From JBAZFF01 sp041653495 (GTDB lineage: Bacteria > Patescibacteriota > Minisyncoccia > Minisyncoccales > RBG-13-42-11): a DNA stretch of 20,098 nucleotides. Shown piece by piece: positions 6,831 through 12,569 of this stretch. Both the position numbers and the translations under genes were made by a program. Under the pieces are notes generated by a model. That model was not told where the DNA came from. It saw only the letters and a program-made list of their open reading frames with translations, and made no database searches. Location of the stretch: positions 1-20,098 of the forward strand of contig JBAZFF010000009.1 of NCBI GenBank assembly GCA_041653495.1. Reading direction: 5' to 3'. The stretch's first letter is position 1. Every line of letters starts with the position of its first letter.

Positions 6831-7742
6831 CTAGTACATTATTGTTCCTAATAATTCGGCATCCCTCTCAAAGCAGACTCTGCCCGCTGCGTGATCCCAG
6901 TCGCTTGGATATTTGCTGGTAATAATGTTGATGATCCCCGGGTTTTCGTTCGGCGCATTGAAGTTGGCGCACAATTCAAAGTGTGTAGGATCAATCACCC
7001 TGTACTCGTAGCTTTCGCAAGCCCCGAGATCCTTGCATTCAGTATACAGAGAAATATTCTCCAAATCGGCCAAGGACTGGGGAAGCTCTCCCTTGTTTTC
7101 CCAATAATTGACAACCCTATACTGTATATTGCTCAAATCTGAAACTTTTCTCTGGTCCATTTCCATGTCTCTCTGCATTCCTGGCGTCCCTATAATCAAG
7201 AATCCGAAAACTATCGCCGCCAGAACGACGAGAGAAACGGTCCAAGCCATTTTCTTTGGAAGCTTTGAGGCTTCCCTGTCTTTCCTCTTTAAATCCCACA
7301 TGTAGTATCCGAAGATGGCGGCGGCAATCAATAATACCAAAAGAGTATTCAGAAAGAAGCGGACTGTCAGCTCCCCGCCCAAAAAATTATTTAATAAGAC
7401 GATAAGAGTGACTATTATGGTTATTCCCGCCAAAAACAATGTCAGATAAACAAGCCATTTTCTGAGGCCCATTTCCCTCTTCTCGGGATTGGCCTTGAGG
7501 TCCTTTCCGAGCATCCAGGCAGTCAGGATATAGGCAGGGACGGAAATCAGCAGAATAGCCATGCAGGTCCTTACCGTGTCTAAAGCTCCGAAATAGTAAT
7601 AATCTATGGGATCCGGGAAAAGGATGTTTATATAGTTTATAAAAAGAATCAGGAAATTTACGACTGCTATATAGAAGATGACGATGTTGAATAAATGAAG
7701 GAAAAAATCCTTCGGAGTGCTTGTTGGCTTGTTTAGTTCCAT
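6831..7742 (-). CDS. DUF5671-like membrane protein with pilin-like C-terminal domain
   Basis: The 303-residue protein opens with FFLHLFNIVIFYIAVVNFLI and a run of four membrane segments (about residues 12-165), matching what I recall of DUF5671, a domain common in CPR genomes. A fifth span (about 167-187, WTVSLVVLAAIVFGFLIIG) is followed by a soluble domain of about 115 residues beginning RDMEMDQRKVSDLSNIQYRV. The pattern D-x-x-R-x-x-D-L-x-x-I-Q, then a polar helix, then GELPQSLADL is like the N-terminal helix and following loop of type II or type IV pseudopilins; two Cys pairs (TECKDLGACES and CANF...RVC) could form disulfides outside the cell. The domain assignment is by pattern only. It is the first gene of the operon that runs to the terminator at 4698-4727. 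Confidence 0.75.
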   Translation of the reverse strand: MELNKPTSTPKDFFLHLFNIVIFYIAVVNFLILFINYINILFPDPIDYYYFGALDTVRTCMAILLISVPAYILTAWMLGKDLKANPEKREMGLRKWLVYLTLFLAGITIIVTLIVLLNNFLGGELTVRFFLNTLLVLLIAAAIFGYYMWDLKRKDREASKLPKKMAWTVSLVVLAAIVFGFLIIGTPGMQRDMEMDQRKVSDLSNIQYRVVNYWENKGELPQSLADLENISLYTECKDLGACESYEYRVIDPTHFELCANFNAPNENPGIINIITSKYPSDWDHAAGRVCFERDAELLGTIMY

Positions 7743-7753
7743 AATTTTATTTA

Positions 7754-7792
7754 TTAATACTTTATTAAACCATTTATTGGCAAGAATGCCAA
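7754..7792 (-). promoter_or_regulatory. Weak promoter overlapping a small inverted repeat
   Basis: TTGGCA-AGAA-TGCCAA (7777-7792) is a perfect six-base-pair inverted repeat with a four-base loop. On the minus strand its end supplies TTGCCA (5 of 6 to -35), followed after 18 bases by TATTAA (7754-7759, 4 of 6 to -10), upstream of the DUF5671-like gene. The repeat could be an operator for that operon or a weak hairpin ending the coiled-coil gene; it lacks a T run on either strand. Confidence 0.35.
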
Positions 7793-7829
7793 CGCAATTT
7801 TGAAAATAGCTTTGGGCCGCTTGTCGGAA

Positions 7830-8000
7830 TTACTTTCCGATGTTCCTTACTTCGTATTTCAGGTTCTCCAATTTAGACGACACTTCGCTAAGACTGTACT
7901 TTAGGTTATTGAAGCTGTCGTTCAAGTTAGACAGCGCCCTGTCTATCTCGTCTAGCTTTGATACCAGATTATTGACCTCTTCTTGAATGTCTTTATCCAT
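7830..8000 (-). CDS. 56-residue coiled-coil protein
   Basis: A short open frame of 56 residues from an ATG at 8000 to TAA at 7830-7832. The product is almost entirely a predicted amphipathic helix: V, L, I and F recur in a heptad-like pattern through EEVNNLVSKLDEIDRALSNL, NDSFNNLKYSLSEVSSKL and ENLKYEVRNIGK, with acidic and basic side chains between. There is no membrane segment or Cys. It starts 25 bases after the rdgB stop and is probably in the same transcript. No strong Shine-Dalgarno sequence precedes it. The strict heptads and lack of internal stops argue for a real gene. The pattern resembles small SlyX-like or tail-like coiled coils, but I cannot name a family. Function unknown. Confidence 0.7.
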   Translation of the reverse strand: MDKDIQEEVNNLVSKLDEIDRALSNLNDSFNNLKYSLSEVSSKLENLKYEVRNIGK

Positions 8001-8024
8001 AATATTTAAGATTGATTTTGACCT

Positions 8025-8603
8025 TTAATTTGTTAAGTGCTTGAGTAATTCTCTGGCTCCCATTCCCCTGTGGCTTATTTGGGCTTTCTCTTCTTCAGTA
8101 TAATCAGAATAATACTTGTTATTGACCAAAACTATAGGATCATATCCGAAACCCTTTCCCTCCTTAAACACAGGAGAAATAACTCCCTCTAAGTCCTGCT
8201 GGTAGGTCCATAAGTCTTTGCCGGGACTATAAAACGCCAAAGCTCCTCTGTATCGGCAGGTTCTCTTCTCTCTAGGCACCCCTTCCATCCTTTCCAATAC
8301 TTTCAAATATCTGTCCCTGTCAGATCCCGAAAGCCACCTTTTAGAATGCGTCCCGGGCTCTCCGTCCAAGGCATCTATAAATAAGCCCGTATCGTCGGCC
8401 AATGTCGGAAGGCCGGACTTCTCTCCGTAGTATCTCGCCTTTTTTGAGGCGTTTTCCAGAAGGTCCTCGCTGTCCTCCTCCACATCGTCCGTTATGTTCA
8501 GATCAGCCAGAGAAAAAAGTTCCAAAGTATCGTCCAGACTCTTGAATATTCTTTCAAACTGCCCGAGCTTGTTCTTGTTGTTCGTCCCTATTAGTATTTT
8601 CAT
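8025..8603 (-). CDS. rdgB: Non-canonical purine NTP pyrophosphatase, RdgB/HAM1 family
   Basis: This enzyme removes ITP, dITP and XTP from the nucleotide pool by hydrolysis to the monophosphate and pyrophosphate. The 192-residue length is typical. Visible motifs are the N-terminal GTNNKNKLGQF (phosphate-binding strand-turn), LADDTGLFIDALDGEPGTHS (metal site and substrate loop, usually EDSGLxVDAL), GFGYDPIV, and the C-terminal ISHRGMGARELL that holds the base. The Asp-Asp in place of Glu-Asp at the metal site is a conservative variant. The ATG is preceded by AAGGA with only three bases of spacing. It lies downstream of the candidate structured RNA and its terminator-like hairpin, so read-through from that promoter may contribute to expression. 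Confidence 0.95.
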   Translation of the reverse strand: MKILIGTNNKNKLGQFERIFKSLDDTLELFSLADLNITDDVEEDSEDLLENASKKARYYGEKSGLPTLADDTGLFIDALDGEPGTHSKRWLSGSDRDRYLKVLERMEGVPREKRTCRYRGALAFYSPGKDLWTYQQDLEGVISPVFKEGKGFGYDPIVLVNNKYYSDYTEEEKAQISHRGMGARELLKHLTN

Positions 8604-8650
8604 AATTCCTTATTTCAAAATACCTTATTTTAAAAAAAATACAAATGATT

Positions 8651-8952
8651 AAATAAAAAGGAGGGAGAGAGCATGCAAGCGGACTCTCTCCCCCTATATA
8701 AAAGGAGGCGATGAAATCTTGAATAAAGGGCTATACCGGGAGGGCGGGAAGGATGAGCAAGGATAAATGTCGAGCGCTCTTATATCTTTATTGATACCTT
8801 AGTCCCAACAGGAACCTTGGAGTAGCGCTTTCTTGCGCGATTTAAGTTTTCCTGCCTGATCTAGCCAGTGAGGTGTCGAGCCGGGTATAAACTCGGCTAA
8901 TTTCGTAATCCGACTTTAATGCCCTCCATGTCGAGATACTCATCCTTCCAAT
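8651..8952 (-). ncRNA. Candidate structured non-coding RNA of unknown class
   Basis: The 400 bases between rdgB and the 84-residue gene hold no convincing protein gene. A consensus-like promoter (8959-8987) and a strong terminator (8655-8694) bracket about 300 nt on the minus strand. Helices I can find by eye: an eleven-base-pair perfect closing helix, GGAAGGATGAG (8747-8757, plus strand) with CTCATCCTTCC (8939-8949); inside it CAGGAA (8809-8814) with TTCCTG (8849-8854) enclosing a GCGC/GCGC hairpin (8825-8838); AGCCG (8879-8883) with CGGCT (8894-8898); and a five-base-pair hairpin near 8782-8798. The heptamer CTCGACA (minus strand) occurs three times. I looked for hallmark motifs of RNase P RNA, tmRNA, SRP RNA and common riboswitches and did not find them. 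It could be a stand-alone RNA or a leader controlling rdgB. One stem pairs better on the plus strand, so strand is not fully proven. Confidence 0.6.
8655..8694 (-). terminator. Strong intrinsic terminator of the candidate RNA, upstream of rdgB
   Basis: GAGGGAGAGAG (8661-8671) and CTCTCTCCCCC (8684-8694) form an eleven-base-pair stem on the minus strand (ten Watson-Crick pairs and one G-U that would be an A-C mismatch on the other strand), with a twelve-base loop. It is followed on the minus strand by TTTTTATTTAAT. The rdgB ATG is about 50 bases further on, so it may act either as the end of a free RNA or as an attenuator. Confidence 0.8.
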
Positions 8953-8958
8953 GTAATT

Positions 8959-8987
8959 AGTTTAAGCAAAATTAATTAATTTGTCAA
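8959..8987 (-). promoter_or_regulatory. Promoter of the candidate RNA
   Basis: On the minus strand TTGACA (8982-8987, 6 of 6) is followed after 17 bases by TAAACT (8959-8964, 4 of 6) in an AT-rich setting. The predicted start is near 8952, immediately before the first arm of the eleven-base-pair closing helix. Confidence 0.65.
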
Positions 8988-8995
8988 GGGATGAA

Positions 8996-9025
8996 ATTAA
9001 AGGGCGCAATTAATAAGATTGCGCC
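8996..9025 (-). terminator. Terminator overlapping the end of the 84-residue gene
   Basis: GGCGCAAT (9003-9010) and ATTGCGCC (9018-9025) form a perfect eight-base-pair stem with a seven-base loop that contains most of the TAA stop codon. On the minus strand it is followed by CTTTAATTTC, a weak T run. It separates this gene from the promoter of the candidate RNA. Confidence 0.6.
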
Positions 9026-9264
9026 ATTTCCCTTCCTTTATATATTTTAGCCCGTTCCCCTCCCGACTTCTCGATCTTTTCGATGAATCTCCTGTCTGAA
9101 GGAGTCTCTGTTCTTCCGTCTGGCCAAAACCTGCCCTTTAAAACCATTTCTCCTTTTTCTTCCCTGTAATCCAACTTTACTATATTAAGACCATTATCTC
9201 TTCGGCTTACCATTACGGAAAAAAGATCTGTATCCGGATTATATCCTAATACTTTAAACGGCAT
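9010..9264 (-). CDS. Hypothetical 84-residue protein
   Basis: I do not recognise this protein. I choose the ATG at 9264 (MPFKVLGYNPDTDLFSVMVS) because AAGGAGG lies five bases upstream, the strongest Shine-Dalgarno site in the window, and because a consensus promoter sits between it and the next ATG at 9321. The product is soluble and highly charged. It appears to begin with alternating strands (FKVLGYNPDTDLFSVMVSRR, then LNIVKLDYREE, then EMVLKGRFWPDG) and to end in a basic helix (RFIEKIEKSGGERAKIYKGR). This could be a small beta-sheet fold. It has its own promoter and terminator and so is likely a single-gene unit, expressed strongly judging by the signals. Confidence 0.75.
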   Translation of the reverse strand: MPFKVLGYNPDTDLFSVMVSRRDNGLNIVKLDYREEKGEMVLKGRFWPDGRTETPSDRRFIEKIEKSGGERAKIYKGREMAQSY

Positions 9265-9286
9265 TTTACCCTCCTTATATGATTCT

Positions 9287-9314
9287 ATCATACAATAAAT
9301 ATTGATATTGTCAA
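9287..9314 (-). promoter_or_regulatory. Promoter of the 84-residue gene
   Basis: On the minus strand TTGACA (9309-9314, 6 of 6) is followed after 16 bases by TATGAT (9287-9292, 5 of 6). The predicted start is near 9281, giving a leader of about 17 bases that holds the AAGGAGG site. This decides the start codon of the gene. Confidence 0.75.
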
Positions 9315-9317
9315 TGT

Positions 9318-9623
9318 TCACAAATCGTGCCTTATTTCAAAATCTTTAAACTCCCCTTTGTAATCTTCCAATATAATATCAAAAGAATCGACAGAAGCCC
9401 AGATGGATCCCCTTCTGGCCCAATCCACAATTTCTTCAACCTCGTCCTCCCCGCCTTCAAACAATCCCTCCACCTTCCCGTCCCTTAAGTTCTTGATCCA
9501 GCCGGTTACTCCCAGTTTCTCGGCTTTTTTCCGGCAAGTTTCCCTGTAGAAAACTCCCTGGACCCTTCCTCCGGCGAATATGTGCGCCCTTATTTTATTC
9601 TGTTTTCCGGGAAAAGTAATCAT
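9318..9623 (-). CDS. acyP: Acylphosphatase
   Basis: Acylphosphatase hydrolyses carboxyl-phosphate bonds of small acyl phosphates. The 101-residue protein has the two family signatures: GRVQGVFYRETCRKKA (the phosphate-binding loop with the catalytic Arg in FYR) and GWIKNLRDGKVEGLFEG (with the catalytic Asn in NLRDG). The C terminus FEIRHDL is slightly longer than usual but fits the last strand. It begins inside the end of the TIM-barrel-like gene, overlapping it by 29 bases, so the two are coupled. About ten residues precede the first strand, somewhat more than in most relatives; no other ATG is available in this frame. Confidence 0.95.
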   Translation of the reverse strand: MITFPGKQNKIRAHIFAGGRVQGVFYRETCRKKAEKLGVTGWIKNLRDGKVEGLFEGGEDEVEEIVDWARRGSIWASVDSFDIILEDYKGEFKDFEIRHDL

Positions 9624-10293
9624 TTAGGATCTTTATTATATATTCCTTGAACTCCAGTTGTTCTTTGATAGAATTGTCCGCCTCTATGGCTAACACCTCT
9701 CCGAAAAGGAATTTGGGCAGAGTTATCAAATAATTGAAATCCTTAAGCCCTGTTATTCTGTGCTTATCGTCCATTTTGGCCGGATCGTATCCGCCTATGT
9801 GGTTACAGCCGAATCTCATGCCCTTCCTCTTTAAATAAGTATAAGAAGCTTCTTTCGTCCCCCGGGCCACAGAAGCTCTGAAGTGGGCCAAATCTACGCA
9901 GAATCCAGCCGCCCTCTTAACCTCTACTGCTTTCTCTATTTTATTATTATAATCCATCTCAAGATAAATCTTGTCTCTGTAATCCTTCCATTCGTCCTGC
10001 AAAAAGCTGTCTTCATGCGCGTTAAAGAATCTCGTATTGTAATTGTTAATGAAGAAATCAAGCTCTTTGGCCTCCATGTCGTCCCTCAAGTGGACGAACG
10101 GTATTTCCTTTATCTTGGACTTTAATAAAAGCCTGTAAAGGTTGCTTCTTTCTTTCTTGTCAAATCTTGACAGAAAAATACAGATCTGCTTTATTTCAAG
10201 ACTGTTAATCTCTTTTAACTTTCTAGACCAATCCAAACTCCCCTCTCCCGTAATGCTCGGAAAGACTTTGTCCCTGAAACTAAGATTCTTCAT
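9595..10293 (-). CDS. Putative TIM-barrel protein, xylose isomerase-like
   Basis: The 232-residue protein lacks membrane segments and shows the repeating strand-helix pattern of a TIM barrel. Strand-end residues that resemble the metal-binding set of xylose isomerase/endonuclease IV-like proteins are PFVHLRDD, IYLEMDY, FCVDLAHFRAS, CNHIGGYD and LAIEADNS. I cannot name the reaction; it is shorter than endonuclease IV and lacks its full motif set, so a small sugar-isomerase-like or unknown metal-dependent role is possible. Its ATG overlaps the TGA of the 31-residue membrane peptide upstream (ATGA), and its end overlaps acylphosphatase, so the three form a coupled unit behind tRNA-Val. Confidence 0.6.
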   Translation of the reverse strand: MKNLSFRDKVFPSITGEGSLDWSRKLKEINSLEIKQICIFLSRFDKKERSNLYRLLLKSKIKEIPFVHLRDDMEAKELDFFINNYNTRFFNAHEDSFLQDEWKDYRDKIYLEMDYNNKIEKAVEVKRAAGFCVDLAHFRASVARGTKEASYTYLKRKGMRFGCNHIGGYDPAKMDDKHRITGLKDFNYLITLPKFLFGEVLAIEADNSIKEQLEFKEYIIKILNDYFSRKTE

Positions 10294-10385
10294 GGCTTGA
10301 TTGACGGCCAGATATAATTTATTACGAAATATATGGCGAATAGCAGGAATAATATTACTGCCACCACCTCAAACTTGAAGGTCAT
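10290..10385 (-). CDS. 31-residue single-pass membrane peptide
   Basis: A very short frame from an ATG at 10385 to a TGA that overlaps the ATG of the next gene (ATGA). The product has a short charged start (MTFKFE), one membrane segment of about 19-20 residues (VVAVILFLLFAIYFVINYIW) and the tail PSIKP. The start lies two bases beyond the mature 3' end of tRNA-Val, and no Shine-Dalgarno sequence can exist between them. Cleavage of the tRNA would leave an almost leaderless mRNA. The strong membrane profile, the exact four-base overlap and the lack of other content in this gap argue for a real gene, but it is short enough to be chance. Confidence 0.5.
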   Translation of the reverse strand: MTFKFEVVAVILFLLFAIYFVINYIWPSIKP

Positions 10386-10387
10386 AG

Positions 10388-10459
10388 TGGGCACTACAGG
10401 AATCGGACCTGTGACCTCTTCGATGTGAACGAAGCGCTCTACCGCTGAGCCAAGTGCCC
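10388..10459 (-). tRNA. tRNA-Val (anticodon CAC)
   Basis: A 72-base cloverleaf on the minus strand: acceptor GGGCACT/AGTGCCC, D arm GCTC/GAGC with loop AGCGGTA, anticodon arm CTTCG/CGAAG with loop TTCACAT (anticodon CAC), five-base variable loop, and T arm ACAGG/CCTGT. The discriminator is A and CCA is not encoded. The T loop is TCCGATT, with C at position 55 where U (pseudouridine) is nearly universal. Confidence 0.93.
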
Positions 10460-10469
10460 GTATTACCAT

Positions 10470-10497
10470 TTTATATTAAAAGAACGAATGAAATCAA
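10470..10497 (-). promoter_or_regulatory. Promoter of the tRNA-Val operon
   Basis: On the minus strand TTGATT (10492-10497, 4 of 6) is followed after 16 bases by TATAAA (10470-10475, 5 of 6), about ten bases before the tRNA 5' end. It is back to back with the promoter of the plus-strand gene. Confidence 0.5.
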
Positions 10498-10501
10498 GTT
10501 A

Positions 10502-10530
10502 TTGTTAATTTGAGAAAAACATTCTAAAAT
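10502..10530 (+). promoter_or_regulatory. Near-leaderless promoter of the plus-strand gene
   Basis: TTGTTA (10502-10507, 4 of 6) and TAAAAT (10525-10530, 5 of 6) are 17 bases apart. The predicted transcription start, near 10537, is about two bases before the ATG at 10539. No Shine-Dalgarno sequence is present, consistent with a leaderless mRNA. Confidence 0.55.
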
Positions 10531-10538
10531 AATTCAAT

Positions 10539-12533
10539 ATGCAAATTTTTGAGTTTCAATTCAACCCGAAACAGAAAGACGACCTGACTTTCGACAGTTT
10601 CTGCTATGAGCCGGAAAACGTGTATGAGAAAAGGATGGGCAGCTTATATATATTAGGGTCATTAAAGAACGTCCTCCCCCAGAACCTCCATTTCGTAGAA
10701 AAACTGGCAAGGCAGATAAAGGATAAATTCTACAAGACCGTATCCGTCTCTACGGAGAAGGCCCTGAAAGAAACTCTAAAGAAGGCGAACGAATACTTGG
10801 AAAAGATAGCCCGGGAAGGAGACGTGAGCTGGCTCGGAAACTTGAGCTTTTCAGTGGTAGCCTTAAAGAACTTCGAACTGGACTTCACTAAAACAGGAGA
10901 CCTGAAAATATACTTGATAAGGAAGGGCCAGATCGTAGACACCGACCAGAAGCTTGATTTCGGCGATATGGAGCCTTATCCCCTGAAAGTATTCGGGAAC
11001 ATAGTATCCGGAAAGCTGGCGGAGAACGACATAATCTTGGTTCTGACGAAATCAATGTCGGAAGCCTTTTTCCAGGAAAAAATCCTGAGCGACATAGTGA
11101 AAATATCCCTTTCCTCCAATCTCCAGGAAGAGGCGAAAAAGATAAAGGATATCTTCAACCAAAAAGGAGAAAAGCTCACTAAATCCACAGGGGCTGCGCT
11201 TTTGATAGTCTTGAGCAAAGAACGCTTGCCAAGGAGGAGGGAAATCCTTTCTCCCAAAAAGAGCTTAAAGGTTCTTTCAATAAGGGCGGCTTTGGCTCCT
11301 TTTTCAAGGCTGATTCCCGCCATCAAGAAATTCTCAATAAGGCTTCCTAAGCTTTCTTTTAAAGCCAAAAAGCTCAAAATTATTCCCCCGAAGATCAGAA
11401 TGCCAGACATATCTCTCCGAAAGAAAGGCCTTCCTAAAATAAAGCTTCCCAAGATCCCCCGGCTCAAATTGAACAAGAAGACATCTCTCTTCCCCTTTAT
11501 GCTGGTTTTCCTGCTTTTGGGCTATTTCATTTTCCAAGCCCAGTCCCGAAATAGAATTGAGGAATACGGAATAATTCTGGAATCGGAAAAGAATAATATC
11601 CAGGAAGCCGAAAACTATCTGCTGCTTACGAACAATACTCCGGGAGCAAAAGACAAGGCGAACACTCTGCTGATGGAGAGTTGGCAAACCCTCTCCCCCA
11701 TCTTTGAAGAAATAGATTCCCTTCCCGATGATTTCGCCAAAGAGCTGTTGGATGCCAAGAAGAATATTTCAGACCGCCTCTACGAGCTGAATAATTTTGC
11801 CGTGATAGAAAACCCGGAAGTATTCTTCCAGTTTGAAGAATATGCGCCCTACAAGATGGCCTCTTTCAACAATAATCTCTATTTTGTTTATTCTAAAAAA
11901 CTGCTGGAACTGGAAGGAAAAGACCTGGGTGCAGTCAGCTCAAATAATAACTTGGACCTGGTGGCTGCTGCGGACAATCTCCTGCTGCTTTTTTCAAAGC
12001 CCAACATCTTACTGGCTCTCGAAAACGGAAACATAGCGGAAAAACAATACCTTGAATCCCCTTACCCAGACTACGATTTCTCAGACCTGGCCGTATATTC
12101 AAACAACTTATATTTCCTAGACAAAAGCAAATCCAAGGTAGTAAAATATTCTTACTCCAACAACACCTGGTCTCCTCCCCAGCTCTGGGCGGAGTCGCAG
12201 GACAGTCTTGAATCAATATCCATAGACGGATCAGTCTGGCTGTTGAACAAGAATAACGAAATAAAGAGGTACTACGGCGGGAAGGCGCAACAAACAATAA
12301 CCTTGGACATTTTCCCCGAGGTCCGAGACTTGGCCCAGGTTTTCACTTCAAGCGCGACACCTTACTTGTATCTGACAGAGCCTTCCCAAAAAAGGATAAT
12401 AGTCCTTGATAAGAACGGAAACGTGGTAAGGCAGTTCCAGAGCGAATCTTTCGACAATATTCTGGGATTATTCGGCCAAGGAAAGACGATTTATCTCCTT
12501 TCCGGATCCAAGGTTTACAAGATCTCATTCTAA
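10539..12533 (+). CDS. Phosphatase-like N domain, TM, propeller-like C domain membrane protein
   Basis: This 664-residue protein is the only plus-strand gene. Residues 1-228 resemble a PP2C/PPM-type phosphatase fold: LGNLSFSVVALKNFELDF, TKTGDLKIYLIRKGQIV (compare the GDSRAYL strand), NDIILVLTKSMSEAF, and the closing TGAALLIVLSKE. The usual DG metal motif near the N terminus is not seen (MGSLYILGSLKN), so it may be inactive. Residues 229-315 are a very basic linker with repeated Pro-Lys units (LPKIKLPKIPRLKL). One membrane span lies at about 316-334 (LFPFMLVFLLLGYFIFQAQ), then a helical, coiled-coil-like part (about 340-425), and then repeated strands with Asn/Tyr-rich turns (about 426-664; LYFVYSKKLLELEG, LYFLDKSKSKVVKYSY, VWLLNKNNEIKRYYGG, IIVLDKNGNVVRQF), as in a beta-propeller. 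An envelope sensor or scaffold is inferred. It converges on rplJL and shares its terminator. Confidence 0.7.
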   Translation: MQIFEFQFNPKQKDDLTFDSFCYEPENVYEKRMGSLYILGSLKNVLPQNLHFVEKLARQIKDKFYKTVSVSTEKALKETLKKANEYLEKIAREGDVSWLGNLSFSVVALKNFELDFTKTGDLKIYLIRKGQIVDTDQKLDFGDMEPYPLKVFGNIVSGKLAENDIILVLTKSMSEAFFQEKILSDIVKISLSSNLQEEAKKIKDIFNQKGEKLTKSTGAALLIVLSKERLPRRREILSPKKSLKVLSIRAALAPFSRLIPAIKKFSIRLPKLSFKAKKLKIIPPKIRMPDISLRKKGLPKIKLPKIPRLKLNKKTSLFPFMLVFLLLGYFIFQAQSRNRIEEYGIILESEKNNIQEAENYLLLTNNTPGAKDKANTLLMESWQTLSPIFEEIDSLPDDFAKELLDAKKNISDRLYELNNFAVIENPEVFFQFEEYAPYKMASFNNNLYFVYSKKLLELEGKDLGAVSSNNNLDLVAAADNLLLLFSKPNILLALENGNIAEKQYLESPYPDYDFSDLAVYSNNLYFLDKSKSKVVKYSYSNNTWSPPQLWAESQDSLESISIDGSVWLLNKNNEIKRYYGGKAQQTITLDIFPEVRDLAQVFTSSATPYLYLTEPSQKRIIVLDKNGNVVRQFQSESFDNILGLFGQGKTIYLLSGSKVYKISF

Positions 12534-12536
12534 GAA

Positions 12537-12560
12537 AAAACAGGCCGCATAGCCTGTTTT
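12537..12560. terminator. Bidirectional terminator between the plus-strand gene and rplL
   Basis: AAAACAGGC (12537-12545) and GCCTGTTTT (12552-12560) form a nine-base-pair stem with a six-base loop. Plus-strand transcripts end in TTTTCTCTTT and minus-strand ones in TTTTTTC, so it serves both convergent genes, whose stops lie at 12533 and 12570. Confidence 0.88.
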
Positions 12561-12569
12561 CTCTTTGGA

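Noticed and set aside
8673..8714. Thirteen-codon plus-strand frame (MQADSLPLYKRRR) with a well-spaced GGAGG
   Set aside because: The apparent ribosome site is the terminator stem read on the other strand; no plus-strand promoter or downstream gene supports it, though it remains a minor alternative.
8769..8800. Group I intron-like AAGATATA and GACTA segments
   Set aside because: The two segments cannot form the P7 pairing, and no catalytic core or interrupted gene is present.
8651..8952. Identification of the candidate RNA as RNase P RNA, tmRNA, SRP RNA or 6S RNA
   Set aside because: The hallmark segments of the first three (for example the RNase P GAGGAAAGTCC element, tmRNA tRNA-like ends, the SRP GGAA-loop domain) were not found on either strand, and the branched local hairpins do not look like a 6S rod; a model search would be decisive.
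9265..9321. Upstream ATG extending the 84-residue protein by 19 residues
   Set aside because: That stretch contains the consensus promoter and the AAGGAGG site of the shorter gene.
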